64,000 nt of DNA from Pauljensenia sp902373545 (GCF_041432775.1 NZ_JAPWAG010000007.1:1-64000), one strand, 5' to 3'. Positions 26,371-36,266 are shown, counted from the first letter of the stretch. Made by a program: numbers and translations. The notes: a model not told the origin generated them from the letters alone.

Positions 26371-27765
26371 ATGAGCGCGCAATCGTTGGGCGAGCAGACC
26401 GTCGACCTGTTGGGGCGCCTGGTGCGCCTGGGCTGCGTCAACGACCTGACCGCCGACTCGGGCGGGGAGGAGCGCGCCGCCGTTCTGCTGGAGGAGTTCT
26501 TCGCGGGCCTGCCCGTGTCAATCGAACGTATCACTCCGCATCCCGGCCGTACCACGTTGGTCGTGACGGTGGAGGGCACCCGGGGCGCGGATCGCATCCA
26601 GGGACGAGGCCGTGGCTCGGATCAGGGCCGCGGCTCGGGCGCGCTCACCCTCATCGGGCACACCGACGTGGTCCCCGTCGACGAGGAACGCTGGACGCAC
26701 CCGCCCTTTGGGGCCGACATCGACGGAGGCGTCATGTGGGGGCGCGGCACGGTCGACATGCTCCACCTGACCGCCGCGATGGCCGTCGTCACCCGCGAGG
26801 TCGCGCGCCGCGCCCAGAAAGGTGAGCCTCCAGCCCGTTCCCTGGTGTTCGTGGCCGCTGCTGACGAGGAAGCGCGAGGAGGACTGGGCGTCCCGTGGAT
26901 CGGCGAGCACAGGCCGGACGCCCTCCCGTGGGAGGCGGCCCTGTCCGAAATGGGCGGCTCGCGCATCGTGGGAGCCAGGGGAGGGGAGAGCATCGTCATC
27001 GTCGTCGGCGAAAAGGGAGCCGCCCAGCGCCGCCTCCACATTCGGGGCGACGCCGGCCACGGCTCGGTTCCACTGGGCCGCACGAGCGCCGTCGAGCGGC
27101 TCTCTCAGGTGAGCGCGGCGCTGTCCGCCGCCCGCTGGCCCACCGCCACGGACGAGGTCTGGGCTGGGTTTGTGCGTGCCTTCGAGTTTGAGGAAGCGAC
27201 CGAGACGAGTCTCATCAACGGAACCTACGAGGGCGACTACTCCGAGTTCGGGGACCTGGCCGCCTACGCCCACGCCGTCTCCCACGTGACCGTCGCCCAG
27301 ACGGTCGCCCGCTCCGGCGGGCCCATCAACGTCATGCCCTCCCACGCCACCCTCGAGCTGGACATCCGCACCTTGCCGGGCGTCGACGATGACGACGTGG
27401 ACGCCGCCATTGTGGCGGCCCTCGACGACCTCGCCGAGCACGTGACCATCGAGCGCCTCCTGAGCGAACCCGCCACGGCCTCGCCGATCGACACCGACCT
27501 GTACCGGGTGATCGAGGCGGCCCTCGCCAGGCGATACCCGGGCGTGCGCGTCGTCCCCGTCCTCATGCCCGGAGGGACCGACCTGCGCGTGGCCCGAAGG
27601 CACGGCGGCATCGGATACGGATTCGGCGCCTACGACTCCGGCGCGAGCCTCGGGCACGTCTACGCCCAGCTCCACGCCCACGACGAACACATTGCGCTCG
27701 CGGACGTGCGCGCGACCGCCGAGGTGCTGCACGACATCGTCACGCAGTACCTGACACATAGATGA
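26371..27765 (+). CDS. M20-family metallopeptidase
   Basis: A 464-residue zinc-dependent peptidase or deacylase of the M20/ArgE/DapE family. Metal and catalytic motifs are readable: LIGHTDVVP (His and Asp), WGRGTVDM (bridging Asp), AADEEARGG (catalytic Glu pair). A dimerisation insert follows (HIRGDAGHGSVP). AAGGGGAGAAC precedes the ATG. Just before the first metal strand there is an extra low-complexity stretch reading RIQGRGRGSDQGRGSG. It is encoded by a copy of the dispersed 14-mer (26603) and a related word after it. The gene is divergent from valS. Substrate is not deducible. Confidence 0.88.
   Translation: MSAQSLGEQTVDLLGRLVRLGCVNDLTADSGGEERAAVLLEEFFAGLPVSIERITPHPGRTTLVVTVEGTRGADRIQGRGRGSDQGRGSGALTLIGHTDVVPVDEERWTHPPFGADIDGGVMWGRGTVDMLHLTAAMAVVTREVARRAQKGEPPARSLVFVAAADEEARGGLGVPWIGEHRPDALPWEAALSEMGGSRIVGARGGESIVIVVGEKGAAQRRLHIRGDAGHGSVPLGRTSAVERLSQVSAALSAARWPTATDEVWAGFVRAFEFEEATETSLINGTYEGDYSEFGDLAAYAHAVSHVTVAQTVARSGGPINVMPSHATLELDIRTLPGVDDDDVDAAIVAALDDLAEHVTIERLLSEPATASPIDTDLYRVIEAALARRYPGVRVVPVLMPGGTDLRVARRHGGIGYGFGAYDSGASLGHVYAQLHAHDEHIALADVRATAEVLHDIVTQYLTHR
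26603..26616 (+). repeat. Dispersed 14-mer, exact, inside the M20 gene
   Basis: GACGAGGCCGTGGC, read in a Gly/Arg-rich frame (GRGRG) and followed at once by a looser echo, AGGGCCGCGGCTCGGGC. It looks like an insertion in a surface loop. Confidence 0.8.
27472..27485 (-). repeat. Dispersed 14-mer variant, 13/14, inside the M20 gene
   Basis: GCCACGGCCTCGCC, coding ATASP in the M20 frame. Confidence 0.55.
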
Positions 27766-27882
27766 CAAGTAATCAACCACTGTTACAAATGATCGCCTGA
27801 CGAGGATCTTTCTCCCAAGACTTCTCCGGTGCATACGGTAGGTGTCGGCACTCCCGCCGCTACTAGACACAAGGAGACACCG

Positions 27883-29469
27883 ATGCACATCGCACGCATC
27901 CCACGAACAGCAGCCACCCTCGCCTCCGTCGCTGCCATGATGTGTGCGACCCTTGCGGCCTGCGCGCCGTCGGGAGGAGCAGCCCAGTCGGCCTCCCGCG
28001 AGGGAACCATCGCGGTCGGCCTGCCGGGCTCCCTGTCCACCCTGGACACCGCCCACGAAACCGGCATCATCAACTACTACGTCGCGCAGGTCGTCTCCGA
28101 AGGCCTCCTCGCCGTGGATAAGAATGGCCAGCTGATCCCCGCGATTGCCTCCTCGTACCACACGGACGACGCCCAGACCTGGGTTTTCGACATCAGACCC
28201 GACGCCCTCTTCCAGGACGGGAACCCCGTCACCATCGACGACGTCCTCTTCTCGATCGACATCGCCAAGGACCCCGACAAGTCCCCGTCCTCCGCGGTCT
28301 ATTGGCCCGCCGGCGTCCAGGCCGAGCAAAGCGGCGACAACCAGATCACGATCACCCTGCCCGCTCCCGCGGTTAACTTCGGGTGGACGGTCACCGCGAA
28401 CGGCGGTTTGTGGATCACCGAACAGTCCTTCTACGAGGCGGCCGCCTCCTACGGGTCCTCGACCGACCTCATCATGGGCACAGGCCCCTACAAGGCCGTG
28501 TCCTTCCAGCCAGACTCCAAGGCCGTGTTCACAAAGAGCGGCACCTGGTGGGGCGGAGACACCCCCGCCCAGACCATCGAATTCGACTTCTTCTCGGATG
28601 AGAACGCGCGCTTCCTCGCGCAAAAGAACGGAACGATCGACATCGCCACCCAGCTGCCGATCGACCAGGTCTCGCAGTTCCAAGGGATCAACGGCGTCAG
28701 CGTCCTGACCGAATCCGACCGCTCCTACGTGGGCCTCACCTTCGACCAGAACGTCGAGCCCTTCGATGACATCCACGTGCGCAAGGCCATCGCCCACGCC
28801 GTTGACCGTGACACCATCGTCTCCTCGATCCTCAAGGGACAAGCGACGGTAGCGACGGGCATCGAGCCGCCCGATCAGTTGGGCAGCGAGATCGGCGAGC
28901 AGGCTGCCACGGACGCGCAAGCGGGCCTGCCCATCGACTCCTTCGACCTGGACGCCGCGCGCGCCGAACTCGCCCAGTCCAAGGTCCCCGACGGTTTCGA
29001 CGCCGAGCTGACCTACCCCTCGTCGATTCCAGACCTGGGATCCGCCGCCCTCGCGATCGCCGACAACCTCAAGCAGATCGGCATCAACCTGACCGTTACC
29101 TCCAAGCCCATCGAAGAGTGGATCTCCGAGGTCGGCAGCGGCACCTACGGCCTGTCCTACATGAGCTACACCTCCACGACCGGCGACCCGGGCGAGGTGG
29201 CCGGGTGGCTGCTTGGCCCCGACAATCCCGCACGATACGAGAACGCACAGGTCCAGGGACTGATCGCCTCTCAGGCCACCCAGACCGACCCGAGCAAGCG
29301 CGTCACCGACATCGTCGAGGCAGAGCGCATTGCTCAAGAGACCACGATCTACTCGCCGATCTGGTGGGGCAAGACGTCGACGGCCTTCGCCTCGCGCGTC
29401 ACCCCGACGGAGTACACGCCCTACTTCTTCATGACCCCGTGGGCCTCCTCCCTGGAACTGGCCAAGTAA
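27883..29469 (+). CDS. Peptide ABC transporter substrate-binding lipoprotein
   Basis: A 528-residue SBP_bac_5 (DppA/OppA-type) binding lipoprotein. The signal peptide ends in LAAC with Cys27. The mature part has family features: LDTAHETGIINYYVAQVVSEGL near the start, and DIHVRKAIAHAVDRDTIV in the middle. I chose ATG 27883, after AAGGAGACACCG. It opens a tightly spaced five-gene operon (permeases, fused ATPase, C39-like peptidase), so peptides are the expected ligand. Confidence 0.92.
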   Translation: MHIARIPRTAATLASVAAMMCATLAACAPSGGAAQSASREGTIAVGLPGSLSTLDTAHETGIINYYVAQVVSEGLLAVDKNGQLIPAIASSYHTDDAQTWVFDIRPDALFQDGNPVTIDDVLFSIDIAKDPDKSPSSAVYWPAGVQAEQSGDNQITITLPAPAVNFGWTVTANGGLWITEQSFYEAAASYGSSTDLIMGTGPYKAVSFQPDSKAVFTKSGTWWGGDTPAQTIEFDFFSDENARFLAQKNGTIDIATQLPIDQVSQFQGINGVSVLTESDRSYVGLTFDQNVEPFDDIHVRKAIAHAVDRDTIVSSILKGQATVATGIEPPDQLGSEIGEQAATDAQAGLPIDSFDLDAARAELAQSKVPDGFDAELTYPSSIPDLGSAALAIADNLKQIGINLTVTSKPIEEWISEVGSGTYGLSYMSYTSTTGDPGEVAGWLLGPDNPARYENAQVQGLIASQATQTDPSKRVTDIVEAERIAQETTIYSPIWWGKTSTAFASRVTPTEYTPYFFMTPWASSLELAK

Positions 29470-30420
29470 ATGCTGCGCTACATCCTCCGCCGCCTCGCCG
29501 GCGCGGCAGTGGTGCTCACCCTCCTGTCCTTCCTCGTCTTCTCTCTCCTGTACCTGGTACCCGGAGACCCCGTGAAGATCCTGGTGGGCACGAGGCGACT
29601 GACCCCCGAGGTTCGCCAGGCCGTGACCGCGCGTTACGGCCTGGACGAGCCCCTCGTCGTGCGCTACTGGCACTGGCTGACCCGCGCCCTCACCGGCGAC
29701 TTCGGGGACTCGGTACGCTCCGCAACGCCCGTGACCGACGTGCTCGCCTCGCGCGTGTCACTGACCGCCTGGCTCACCATCGGCGCATTCATCCTCGCCG
29801 TCGCCGTCGGCATCCCCCTGGGGATCGCTGCGGCACGGCGCCGGGGATCCTGGGTTGATCGCACGATCGTCGGCTGGTCGGTTGTGGGCGTGTCCGCACC
29901 CGGCTTCGCCCTCGGCCTTGTCCTGCTGTACGTCTTCGGGCTCATGCTCGGATGGTTTCCCGTTTTCGGTGAAGGAACAGGCGTCGTTGATACCCTGTGG
30001 CACCTCGCCCTGCCCGCGATCGCGCTCGCGACCGGAATCGGCGCGATGCTCGTACGCATCACCCGCGCGGCCGTCGGGGCCGAACTCGCCCAGGACTACG
30101 TGACCTTCGCGCGCTCGCGGGGAGTGCCCAGCAGGCGCATCACGGCCATGTACGTGCGGGGAGCGGCGCTGCCGATCATCACCTCCGCTGGCCTGATCCT
30201 GGGGACGCTCTTTGGGTCCACGGTGCTCGTTGAGGAGGCGTTTTCCCTGCCCGGCCTCGGACAGCTCCTCGCCGACTCCATCACCTACAAGGACGTGCCC
30301 GTCGTGCAGGCGATCGCGCTGCTGGTTGCGTTCGTCATCATCGTCGTGACGCTGATCGTCGATGTCGTCGCCTTTGCTGTCGATCCGCGTCAGACGGTCG
30401 GCGAGGGGAGGGGAGCCTGA
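29470..30420 (+). CDS. Peptide ABC transporter permease (DppB type)
   Basis: A 316-residue permease with the DppB/OppB topology: one N-terminal helix, the periplasmic segment with YLVPGDPVKIL, then five helices and the EAA-type loop near VTFARSRGVPSRRI. Its ATG directly follows the stop of the binding protein. Its own stop overlaps the next start (TGATG). Confidence 0.93.
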   Translation: MLRYILRRLAGAAVVLTLLSFLVFSLLYLVPGDPVKILVGTRRLTPEVRQAVTARYGLDEPLVVRYWHWLTRALTGDFGDSVRSATPVTDVLASRVSLTAWLTIGAFILAVAVGIPLGIAAARRRGSWVDRTIVGWSVVGVSAPGFALGLVLLYVFGLMLGWFPVFGEGTGVVDTLWHLALPAIALATGIGAMLVRITRAAVGAELAQDYVTFARSRGVPSRRITAMYVRGAALPIITSAGLILGTLFGSTVLVEEAFSLPGLGQLLADSITYKDVPVVQAIALLVAFVIIVVTLIVDVVAFAVDPRQTVGEGRGA

Positions 30421-31274
30421 TGGCGCTGTCGCTTTCTCCGCGCGCCCTGGGACGAGGCATTGGTTCCTCCGCACGCAAGATCCCCGGCTCGGTGGTCCTG
30501 TCCGTGGTCGTTCTGGTCGCTGTCGCGATCTGCGTGATCGTCCCGTCGGTGCTGGTTCCCGGCGCGCTGGACCAGAACCTGGCCCTCGGTGTGAGCCCGG
30601 CGGGTACCCCCGGGCATCTGCTGGGCACCGACAAGGTGGGGCGTGATGTTCTTGCCCTGACGGTTGCCGGTGCGCGCTCCGCGATTGTGGGGCCGATTGT
30701 CATCGCCGTGGGCTCGATGGTGGCCGGTCTGTTTTTCGGAATGAGCGCGGCGTGGCGCGGCGGGCTGTGGGATGCCTGCGTGTCTCGCTCCTGCGAGGTT
30801 CTCCTCTCACTTCCCGTCACGCTCCTCGCGATCGTCGTCGCGGGCGTGATCGGTGGCAGCTATTGGGTGACGGTCGGCGTGCTGATCGTGCTGTTTGCTC
30901 CCTCGGACGTGCGTATGATCCGCTCGGCCACGCTCGCGCAAAAGCCTCAGCCGTATATCGAGGCCACGCGCGTCCTGGGCCTGTCCGGTCCTCGTATCCT
31001 CGCCGTGCATATCCTGCCGAACATTACGCCGATCGTGTGGGCGAACCTCTTTGTCAACATCGCATTCGCGCTCGTGTCCATGTCCGGCCTGTCCTACTTG
31101 GGCCTCGGCGTCGGTGCGCAGGATGCCGACTGGGGGCGCCAGCTCGCGGATGGACGAGCCCTCCTCGCCCACAATCCCGCCGCGTCAGTGGCCGCCGGAC
31201 TCGCCATCATTGTGACGGCCACAGCGATCAACATTGCGGGTGACTGGTTTGCCGAGCGCAAGGAACGTGACTGA
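30420..31274 (+). CDS. Peptide ABC transporter permease (DppC type)
   Basis: A 284-residue DppC/OppC-type permease. The family motif GTPGHLLGTDKVGRDVL appears near residues 61-77, and EATRVLGLSGPRILAVHILPN marks the ATPase-coupling loop. The next gene starts within its stop codon, so the whole transporter is translationally coupled. Confidence 0.92.
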   Translation: MALSLSPRALGRGIGSSARKIPGSVVLSVVVLVAVAICVIVPSVLVPGALDQNLALGVSPAGTPGHLLGTDKVGRDVLALTVAGARSAIVGPIVIAVGSMVAGLFFGMSAAWRGGLWDACVSRSCEVLLSLPVTLLAIVVAGVIGGSYWVTVGVLIVLFAPSDVRMIRSATLAQKPQPYIEATRVLGLSGPRILAVHILPNITPIVWANLFVNIAFALVSMSGLSYLGLGVGAQDADWGRQLADGRALLAHNPAASVAAGLAIIVTATAINIAGDWFAERKERD

Positions 31275-32830
31275 TGAGTACCACGACGATACGTGAAAGC
31301 GGCGACGGCCTCGTGGCTTCACACGTGAGTGTCACCGACCGCAGTGGACGAGTGATCGTCGACGACGTAAGCGTGAACGCCCGCTCGGGGCGCACCCTCG
31401 TCATTGTGGGCGAGTCCGGTGCGGGAAAGTCGATGCTCGCGCGGACTCTCTGCGCGCTGACCCCCTCTGCGCTCGTTGCTAGTGGAACGGTGTCGCTGGG
31501 AGGGCAAGACTACGATCTGGCGGCGGACCAGGGGCGTTTGAAGAAACAGCGCGGTGGTGGAATCGTCTGGCTCCCGCAGGATCCCTTCACGTCGCTGGCG
31601 CCGACGCTGCCGTGCGGAGTACAAATCACGGCCGCGCGCACCGGCAGGCGCTCCGAACGCTCACAGCGTGCACGCGCGCTTCTGGCGGACGTCGGACTCG
31701 ACGCCCGGGTTGCTCGCTCGTACCCCCACGAACTGTCGGGCGGAATGCGCCAGCGCGTCGCCATCGCGGCGGCGCTCGATTCTGAGCCGCGCGTCCTCAT
31801 CGCTGACGAACCGACGACGGCCCTGGACGTCACGACGCAGCGCGACATCCTGACGCTGCTGACACGCCTGCGTGACGAGCACGCCATGACGCTCGTGCTG
31901 GTCACCCACGACCTGGCGCTCGCGCGTCAGTTCGGCGACGACGTCATCGTCATGAAAGACGGCCAGATCGTCGAAGAAGGACCGGTCAATGCGGTCCTCA
32001 CCTCGCCGGTACACGACTATACGAAACGCCTGGCGGACGCCGAACCACGGCTCGACGGACCCAACCCGCGCGAAGGCAAGTCCATACCCGACGGCGGGGA
32101 GACGATCGTCGAGGTTCGCGACCTGACGAAGGTGTTCCGATCACGCAAGGAATCGCACGTCGCCCTCATGGACGTGTCCCTGGACATCGCGCAGGGAGAA
32201 TCCATCGGCATCGTCGGAGAATCAGGGTCGGGCAAGACGACGCTCGCGCGCATCATTGTCGGGCTGGAACACGCCGACTCTGGAACAGTCCACGTCAGCG
32301 CGCACGCCGGGGGAGGACCGACCGTCGGAATCGTGTTCCAGAACCCGTATTCTGCGCTCAACCCCGCGCGAACCATCGGACAGGCACTCGCCGAGGCAGC
32401 GTCCGTCGCGGGTCGCCCGGCCAGCGACGTGGCGGAGCTGCTGGCAGCGGTTGAGCTCCCGGCCGAGTACGCGAAGCATCGCCCCTCCCGCCTCTCTGGT
32501 GGCGAGCGCCAACGCGTGGCGATTGCGCGTGCGCTGGCGACGCGGCCGCGCGTGCTCATCGCCGATGAGGCCGTGTCTGCTCTTGACGTGTCCGTCCAGG
32601 CTTCCATCCTGGACCTGTTGACGCGCCTGCAGGCCGAGCAAGGATTCGCGCTCGTGTTCATCACCCACGACCTGGCGGTGGCACGCGCCATGTGCGACCG
32701 CCTCGTCATCATGAAGGGCGGTGTCGTCGTGGAGGAAGGCCCGACTGAAGAGATCCTGCACAATCCTTCCGAGGAGTACACGGTTGAGCTTTTGAGCGCC
32801 GTGCCCGGTCGAGACGCGGAATTCGCATGA
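31274..32830 (+). CDS. Peptide ABC transporter, fused double ATPase (DppD-DppF type)
   Basis: A 518-residue protein with two complete nucleotide-binding domains in tandem. First: Walker A GESGAGKSML, signature LSGGMRQRVAIA, Walker B VLIADEPTTALD. Second: GESGSGKTTL, LSGGERQRVAIA, VLIADEAVSALD. The fusion supplies both ATPase sites for the two permeases upstream. Its stop overlaps the start of the C39-like peptidase (ATGA). Confidence 0.93.
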   Translation: MSTTTIRESGDGLVASHVSVTDRSGRVIVDDVSVNARSGRTLVIVGESGAGKSMLARTLCALTPSALVASGTVSLGGQDYDLAADQGRLKKQRGGGIVWLPQDPFTSLAPTLPCGVQITAARTGRRSERSQRARALLADVGLDARVARSYPHELSGGMRQRVAIAAALDSEPRVLIADEPTTALDVTTQRDILTLLTRLRDEHAMTLVLVTHDLALARQFGDDVIVMKDGQIVEEGPVNAVLTSPVHDYTKRLADAEPRLDGPNPREGKSIPDGGETIVEVRDLTKVFRSRKESHVALMDVSLDIAQGESIGIVGESGSGKTTLARIIVGLEHADSGTVHVSAHAGGGPTVGIVFQNPYSALNPARTIGQALAEAASVAGRPASDVAELLAAVELPAEYAKHRPSRLSGGERQRVAIARALATRPRVLIADEAVSALDVSVQASILDLLTRLQAEQGFALVFITHDLAVARAMCDRLVIMKGGVVVEEGPTEEILHNPSEEYTVELLSAVPGRDAEFA

Positions 32831-33927
32831 GCACCACCCCGACACCAACCACGATCCGTCCCGGCAACAATGCGCGCGAGCATCTGACGGCTCTCGGCAT
32901 CCCTGCCGCGCACGCCGCGCGGTGGGCGGCGATGGGTCCGGCGGTGTCCGCGACCCTGTGGACGTACGGCGGGCACGCTCTCCTGGAGGCCCACCGGACG
33001 GCCTCGGCCCACCGAACGATTGTGGATGCGTGTCTGCTGGACGGTGACGACGCCGGGGCACGTGCCATCGAGTCTGCTCGCTCGTGGGCGGTTCTCATCC
33101 AAGCCGTCCTCGATGCTGCTCCGGACGCCCCGCTCGCGAAGGCCGTGACGCGCGATGATGGCTCCGTCTTCGAGGAGGAGCTTCGCTCCCGAGGTTTTAC
33201 TGCCGCAGGGGTGGTCGGCTCACCGCTGTCGATCGAAGAAGACCCCGACCACGGGCACGCCAGCGTGCACGGATGGGTGCGGTGGAACGCTCGTCCCCAG
33301 GAGATTCCCGCGTATGTGAGGCAGAAAACCGACTTCACGTGCGGCCCGGCAAGCGCGCTCATGGCCCTCGCGCACGCCAGCGGAGGTGCCCCTCATGAGG
33401 TCAGCCACTGCCTGCGAGACGAGATGGAGCTGTGGCGCGAGTCGACGTACTCCCTCGGGGTCGGGCCTTACGGCTTGGCGGCCGCGCTCGCAAGGCGCGG
33501 ACAAAGCGTTGAGGTAGTCGTCACCCATGAGGGGCCAGTCGTCGGGCTGACGCGCGCGCACGCGGCGTCCCCCGCAGCCCGCCGCGCCATTCACCGCCAG
33601 CACGTGGACGAGGCCAGGGCACTCGGGGTTCGGGACCACATCGGCGACTGGGGTCTCTCGGAGCTGCGCGCCGCCCTCGAACAGGGAAACGGCGTCATTG
33701 TGCTCGTCGACCTGGAGGATCTCAACGGTGAACAAACTCCCCACTGGGTCTACGTGTGGGGGATCATGGGCGAGCACGCGCTCATCCACGATCCATGGAA
33801 CGACGAGCAATTCGGCGAGACCTGGGTCGAAACGTGGTTGGAGGCAATCACTCTCGAGCAGCTCTGGGAATCGGCCCAATGGGTGGAAGAAGAACGCGCG
33901 AGAGCATGCATCATCGTGTCCCTGTGA
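32827..33927 (+). CDS. C39-like cysteine peptidase at the end of the peptide ABC operon
   Basis: A 366-residue cytoplasmic protein whose C-terminal half is a papain-like C39-type peptidase: Cys172 in DFTCGPASALMAL, His306 in PHWVYVWG, Asp322 in ALIHDPW. The N-terminal 150 residues form a separate Ala-rich domain that I cannot assign. There is no signal peptide or membrane segment. The start overlaps the stop of the double ATPase gene, so it is made together with the peptide importer. It could process imported peptides, or mature a peptide not encoded nearby. I see no substrate precursor gene in the operon. Confidence 0.75.
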   Translation: MSTTPTPTTIRPGNNAREHLTALGIPAAHAARWAAMGPAVSATLWTYGGHALLEAHRTASAHRTIVDACLLDGDDAGARAIESARSWAVLIQAVLDAAPDAPLAKAVTRDDGSVFEEELRSRGFTAAGVVGSPLSIEEDPDHGHASVHGWVRWNARPQEIPAYVRQKTDFTCGPASALMALAHASGGAPHEVSHCLRDEMELWRESTYSLGVGPYGLAAALARRGQSVEVVVTHEGPVVGLTRAHAASPAARRAIHRQHVDEARALGVRDHIGDWGLSELRAALEQGNGVIVLVDLEDLNGEQTPHWVYVWGIMGEHALIHDPWNDEQFGETWVETWLEAITLEQLWESAQWVEEERARACIIVSL

Positions 33928-33948
33928 TCGTCGCGCTCGCGGGCGCAT

Positions 33949-34000
33949 AACGAGGCCGGGGCCAGGTCACCTCAGCAGTGAACCCAGCCCCGGCCTCGTG
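33949..34000. terminator. Inverted pair of the dispersed 14-mer between convergent operons
   Basis: ACGAGGCCGGGGC (33950-33962) pairs with GCCCCGGCCTCGT (33987-33999), a perfect 13-bp stem between the convergent C39 peptidase and antiporter genes. It is suited to stop both transcripts. Confidence 0.75.
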
Positions 34001-34016
34001 AAGGAGAACGACGGAA

Positions 34017-35381
34017 TCAGAGGACCATCGCGGCGATCCAGCCGCCGATGAGCAGCGGGATGTTGTAGTGGATGAACTCGGGGATAACCGTGTCGCGCAT
34101 GTGGTCGTGCTGACCGTCCACGCTCAGACCGGCTGTCGGGCCAAGCGTCGAGTCCGACGCGGGAGAACCGGCGTCGCCCAGCGCGCCCGCCGTGCCGATG
34201 ATCGCGACCGTGGCGACGGGGGAGAAGCCCAGGGCAATACACAGCGGCACGTAGATCGCGGAGATAATCGGCAGCGTCGAGAAGGAGGAGCCGATACCCA
34301 TCGTGATGATCAGGCCGACGACGAGCATGATCATGGCGGCCAGAGCCTTGGATCCGTTGAACATCGCAGAGGTCTGCTCGACGAGGGGCTCGATCTGGCC
34401 CGAGGCCTTCAGCACGGCCGCGTAGCCCTGCGCGGTGATCATGATCAGGCCGATGAGGCTCATCATCTTCATGCCGCCGGAGAACACGTCGTCGGCCTGC
34501 TGCCAGGGCACGACGCGCATTGCGAGCATCATGCACAGGCCCACGAGGGCGCCCACGAGCAGCGGGTCTGCCTCGGAATCCATCTTGGTCATGACGGCCT
34601 GGATGACGAAGCATGCGACGAGGGCGAGGACGGCCGCCCAGACCTTGACCATGTTGATCGGCTTGTCGTCGGCCGTGCTGAACTCTGTCTCGCGCTGCTC
34701 GTATTCGCGCGGCTTGCGGTAGGAGAACAGCAGGGCGATCGCGCAGCCCACGGCCATCGAGGCGGCGGGGATTGCCATGGCGGCCATCGGGTTAACGATG
34801 CCTTCGACGGGCAGGCCGGCGTCCTCGATGTTCTTGTAGAGAATGTCGTGCAGGAAGATGCGGCCGAAGCCGATCGGCACGAACATGTAGGTCGTGACGA
34901 TACCGAAGGTGATCGCACAGGCGACCAGGCGGCGGTCCATCTTCAGCTCGTTCATGACGCCGATGAGCGGGGGCACCAGCAACGGAATGAACGCGATGTG
35001 AATCGGGATGAGGTTCTGGCTCATCACTCCCATGACGAGGACGCCGCCGAGGATGCCCCACTTGGCGGAGCGGGCCACGCGCGCCGAGTTTGACTCGTCG
35101 GCGTTGCGCAGCTTCTTGATGATCCAGTCGGCCAGCAGGCGCGGCAATCCAGAGTGGGCGACCGACATGGCGAACGCGCCGAGGAGGGCGTAGGACAGGG
35201 CGATCTTGGCGCCGCCGGCCAGGCCGTCCTGGAAGGCGACCATCGTGCCGGACACGCCCATGCCGGCGACCAAGCCGCCCACGAGGGATGCCACGAAAAG
35301 CGAGATAACGACGTGCACGCGTGCGACGCTGAGGACCAGCATGACGATCACGGAGAGCACGACTGCGTTGAAAAGCAACAT
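34017..35381 (-). CDS. Na+/H+ antiporter-family membrane transporter (YuiF-like)
   Basis: A 454-residue carrier with about 11-12 hydrophobic segments, of the Na_H_antiporter superfamily (PF03553 type, with the Na_H_antiport_2-like N-terminus). Motifs include MSQNLIPIHIAFIPLLVPP and TAGALGDAGSPASDSTLGPTAG. Relatives include Na+/H+ exchangers and amino-acid carriers, so the substrate is open. I set the start at ATG 35381, after AGGAACACTC. A GTG 36 bases earlier has no ribosome site. proC lies upstream in the opposite sense of genome order but on the same strand. Confidence 0.82.
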   Translation of the reverse strand: MLLFNAVVLSVIVMLVLSVARVHVVISLFVASLVGGLVAGMGVSGTMVAFQDGLAGGAKIALSYALLGAFAMSVAHSGLPRLLADWIIKKLRNADESNSARVARSAKWGILGGVLVMGVMSQNLIPIHIAFIPLLVPPLIGVMNELKMDRRLVACAITFGIVTTYMFVPIGFGRIFLHDILYKNIEDAGLPVEGIVNPMAAMAIPAASMAVGCAIALLFSYRKPREYEQRETEFSTADDKPINMVKVWAAVLALVACFVIQAVMTKMDSEADPLLVGALVGLCMMLAMRVVPWQQADDVFSGGMKMMSLIGLIMITAQGYAAVLKASGQIEPLVEQTSAMFNGSKALAAMIMLVVGLIITMGIGSSFSTLPIISAIYVPLCIALGFSPVATVAIIGTAGALGDAGSPASDSTLGPTAGLSVDGQHDHMRDTVIPEFIHYNIPLLIGGWIAAMVL

Positions 35382-35459
35382 GAGTGTTCCTGTGTTGAGG
35401 GTGCGCGAAAGCGCCACGTGAGGTGGAGAAAGTAAGCCGCGTCGCGGCAGGTGGTGGTG

Positions 35460-36266
35460 TCAGCCGAGATGGGAATCGGCGTGGATGGAGGCGTCGACAG
35501 CACCTACCAGTGCGTTCGACAAACCACCTTCCTCGGCGGCCAGCAATCCTGCGATTGTGGTGCCGCCGGGGCTCGTCACCCGGTCAATGAGTTGCGCGGG
35601 GATTGTGCCCGCCTCGCGCTCAGCGAGGAGCAGCGTGGCGGCCCCCGCCATCGCCTGCGCGGCGATCTCGACGGCGCTGTCCTTGGACAGACCATACTTG
35701 AGGCCCGCGCGGGCGAACGTATCAATAATCTGGAAATACCAGGCCGGAGAGCACGAGGCCAGAGCCTGGAAGATCGGGAAATAGTCCTCGTCGATGAGGA
35801 TGGTTCGACCAACGGCGTTCATGAGGTCGCGCACCGCGTCCACCTGGTCCTCGGTGGTGCGCGCGGCCGTCAGGGCCGTCATGGACTGGCCCACGGTCGC
35901 CGCCACGTTGGGCATGACGCGGATCAGTGGAATACCCGATCCGAAGTCCTGGGTGATCTGGTCGAGGGTGCGCCCGGCCGCGAGGGACACGATGCACACA
36001 TCGGTGCGTCCAACCACGACGGGGGCGATCTCCTTGATGACCGTTCGCTGGTCCTTGGGCTTGACAGCCAGGATGACGACGTCAACCTGGCGGGCCAGGG
36101 ACACGTTCGAGGAGGCGGCGGTGGCGCCCAGCTCGTCGGCCAGATCGCAGGCCTTGGTGGCCGTGCGGTTGGAGAAGACCAGGGTTGCAGGATCGACGCC
36201 GGACGCGACGGCGCCGCGAGCGATGGCCTGGGCCATGGCTCCCGTTCCGATGAATCCGATGCGCAT
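35460..36266 (-). CDS. proC: Pyrroline-5-carboxylate reductase
   Basis: A 268-residue NADPH-dependent reductase for the last step of proline synthesis. The N-terminal Rossmann motif GFIGTGAMAQAI is at residues 4-15, and the C-terminal signature VTSPGGTTIAGL is near residues 235-246. AGGGAG lies seven bases before ATG 36266; an upstream in-frame start is weaker. It lies alone between two G+C-rich hairpins. Confidence 0.93.
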   Translation of the reverse strand: MRIGFIGTGAMAQAIARGAVASGVDPATLVFSNRTATKACDLADELGATAASSNVSLARQVDVVILAVKPKDQRTVIKEIAPVVVGRTDVCIVSLAAGRTLDQITQDFGSGIPLIRVMPNVAATVGQSMTALTAARTTEDQVDAVRDLMNAVGRTILIDEDYFPIFQALASCSPAWYFQIIDTFARAGLKYGLSKDSAVEIAAQAMAGAATLLLAEREAGTIPAQLIDRVTSPGGTTIAGLLAAEEGGLSNALVGAVDASIHADSHLG

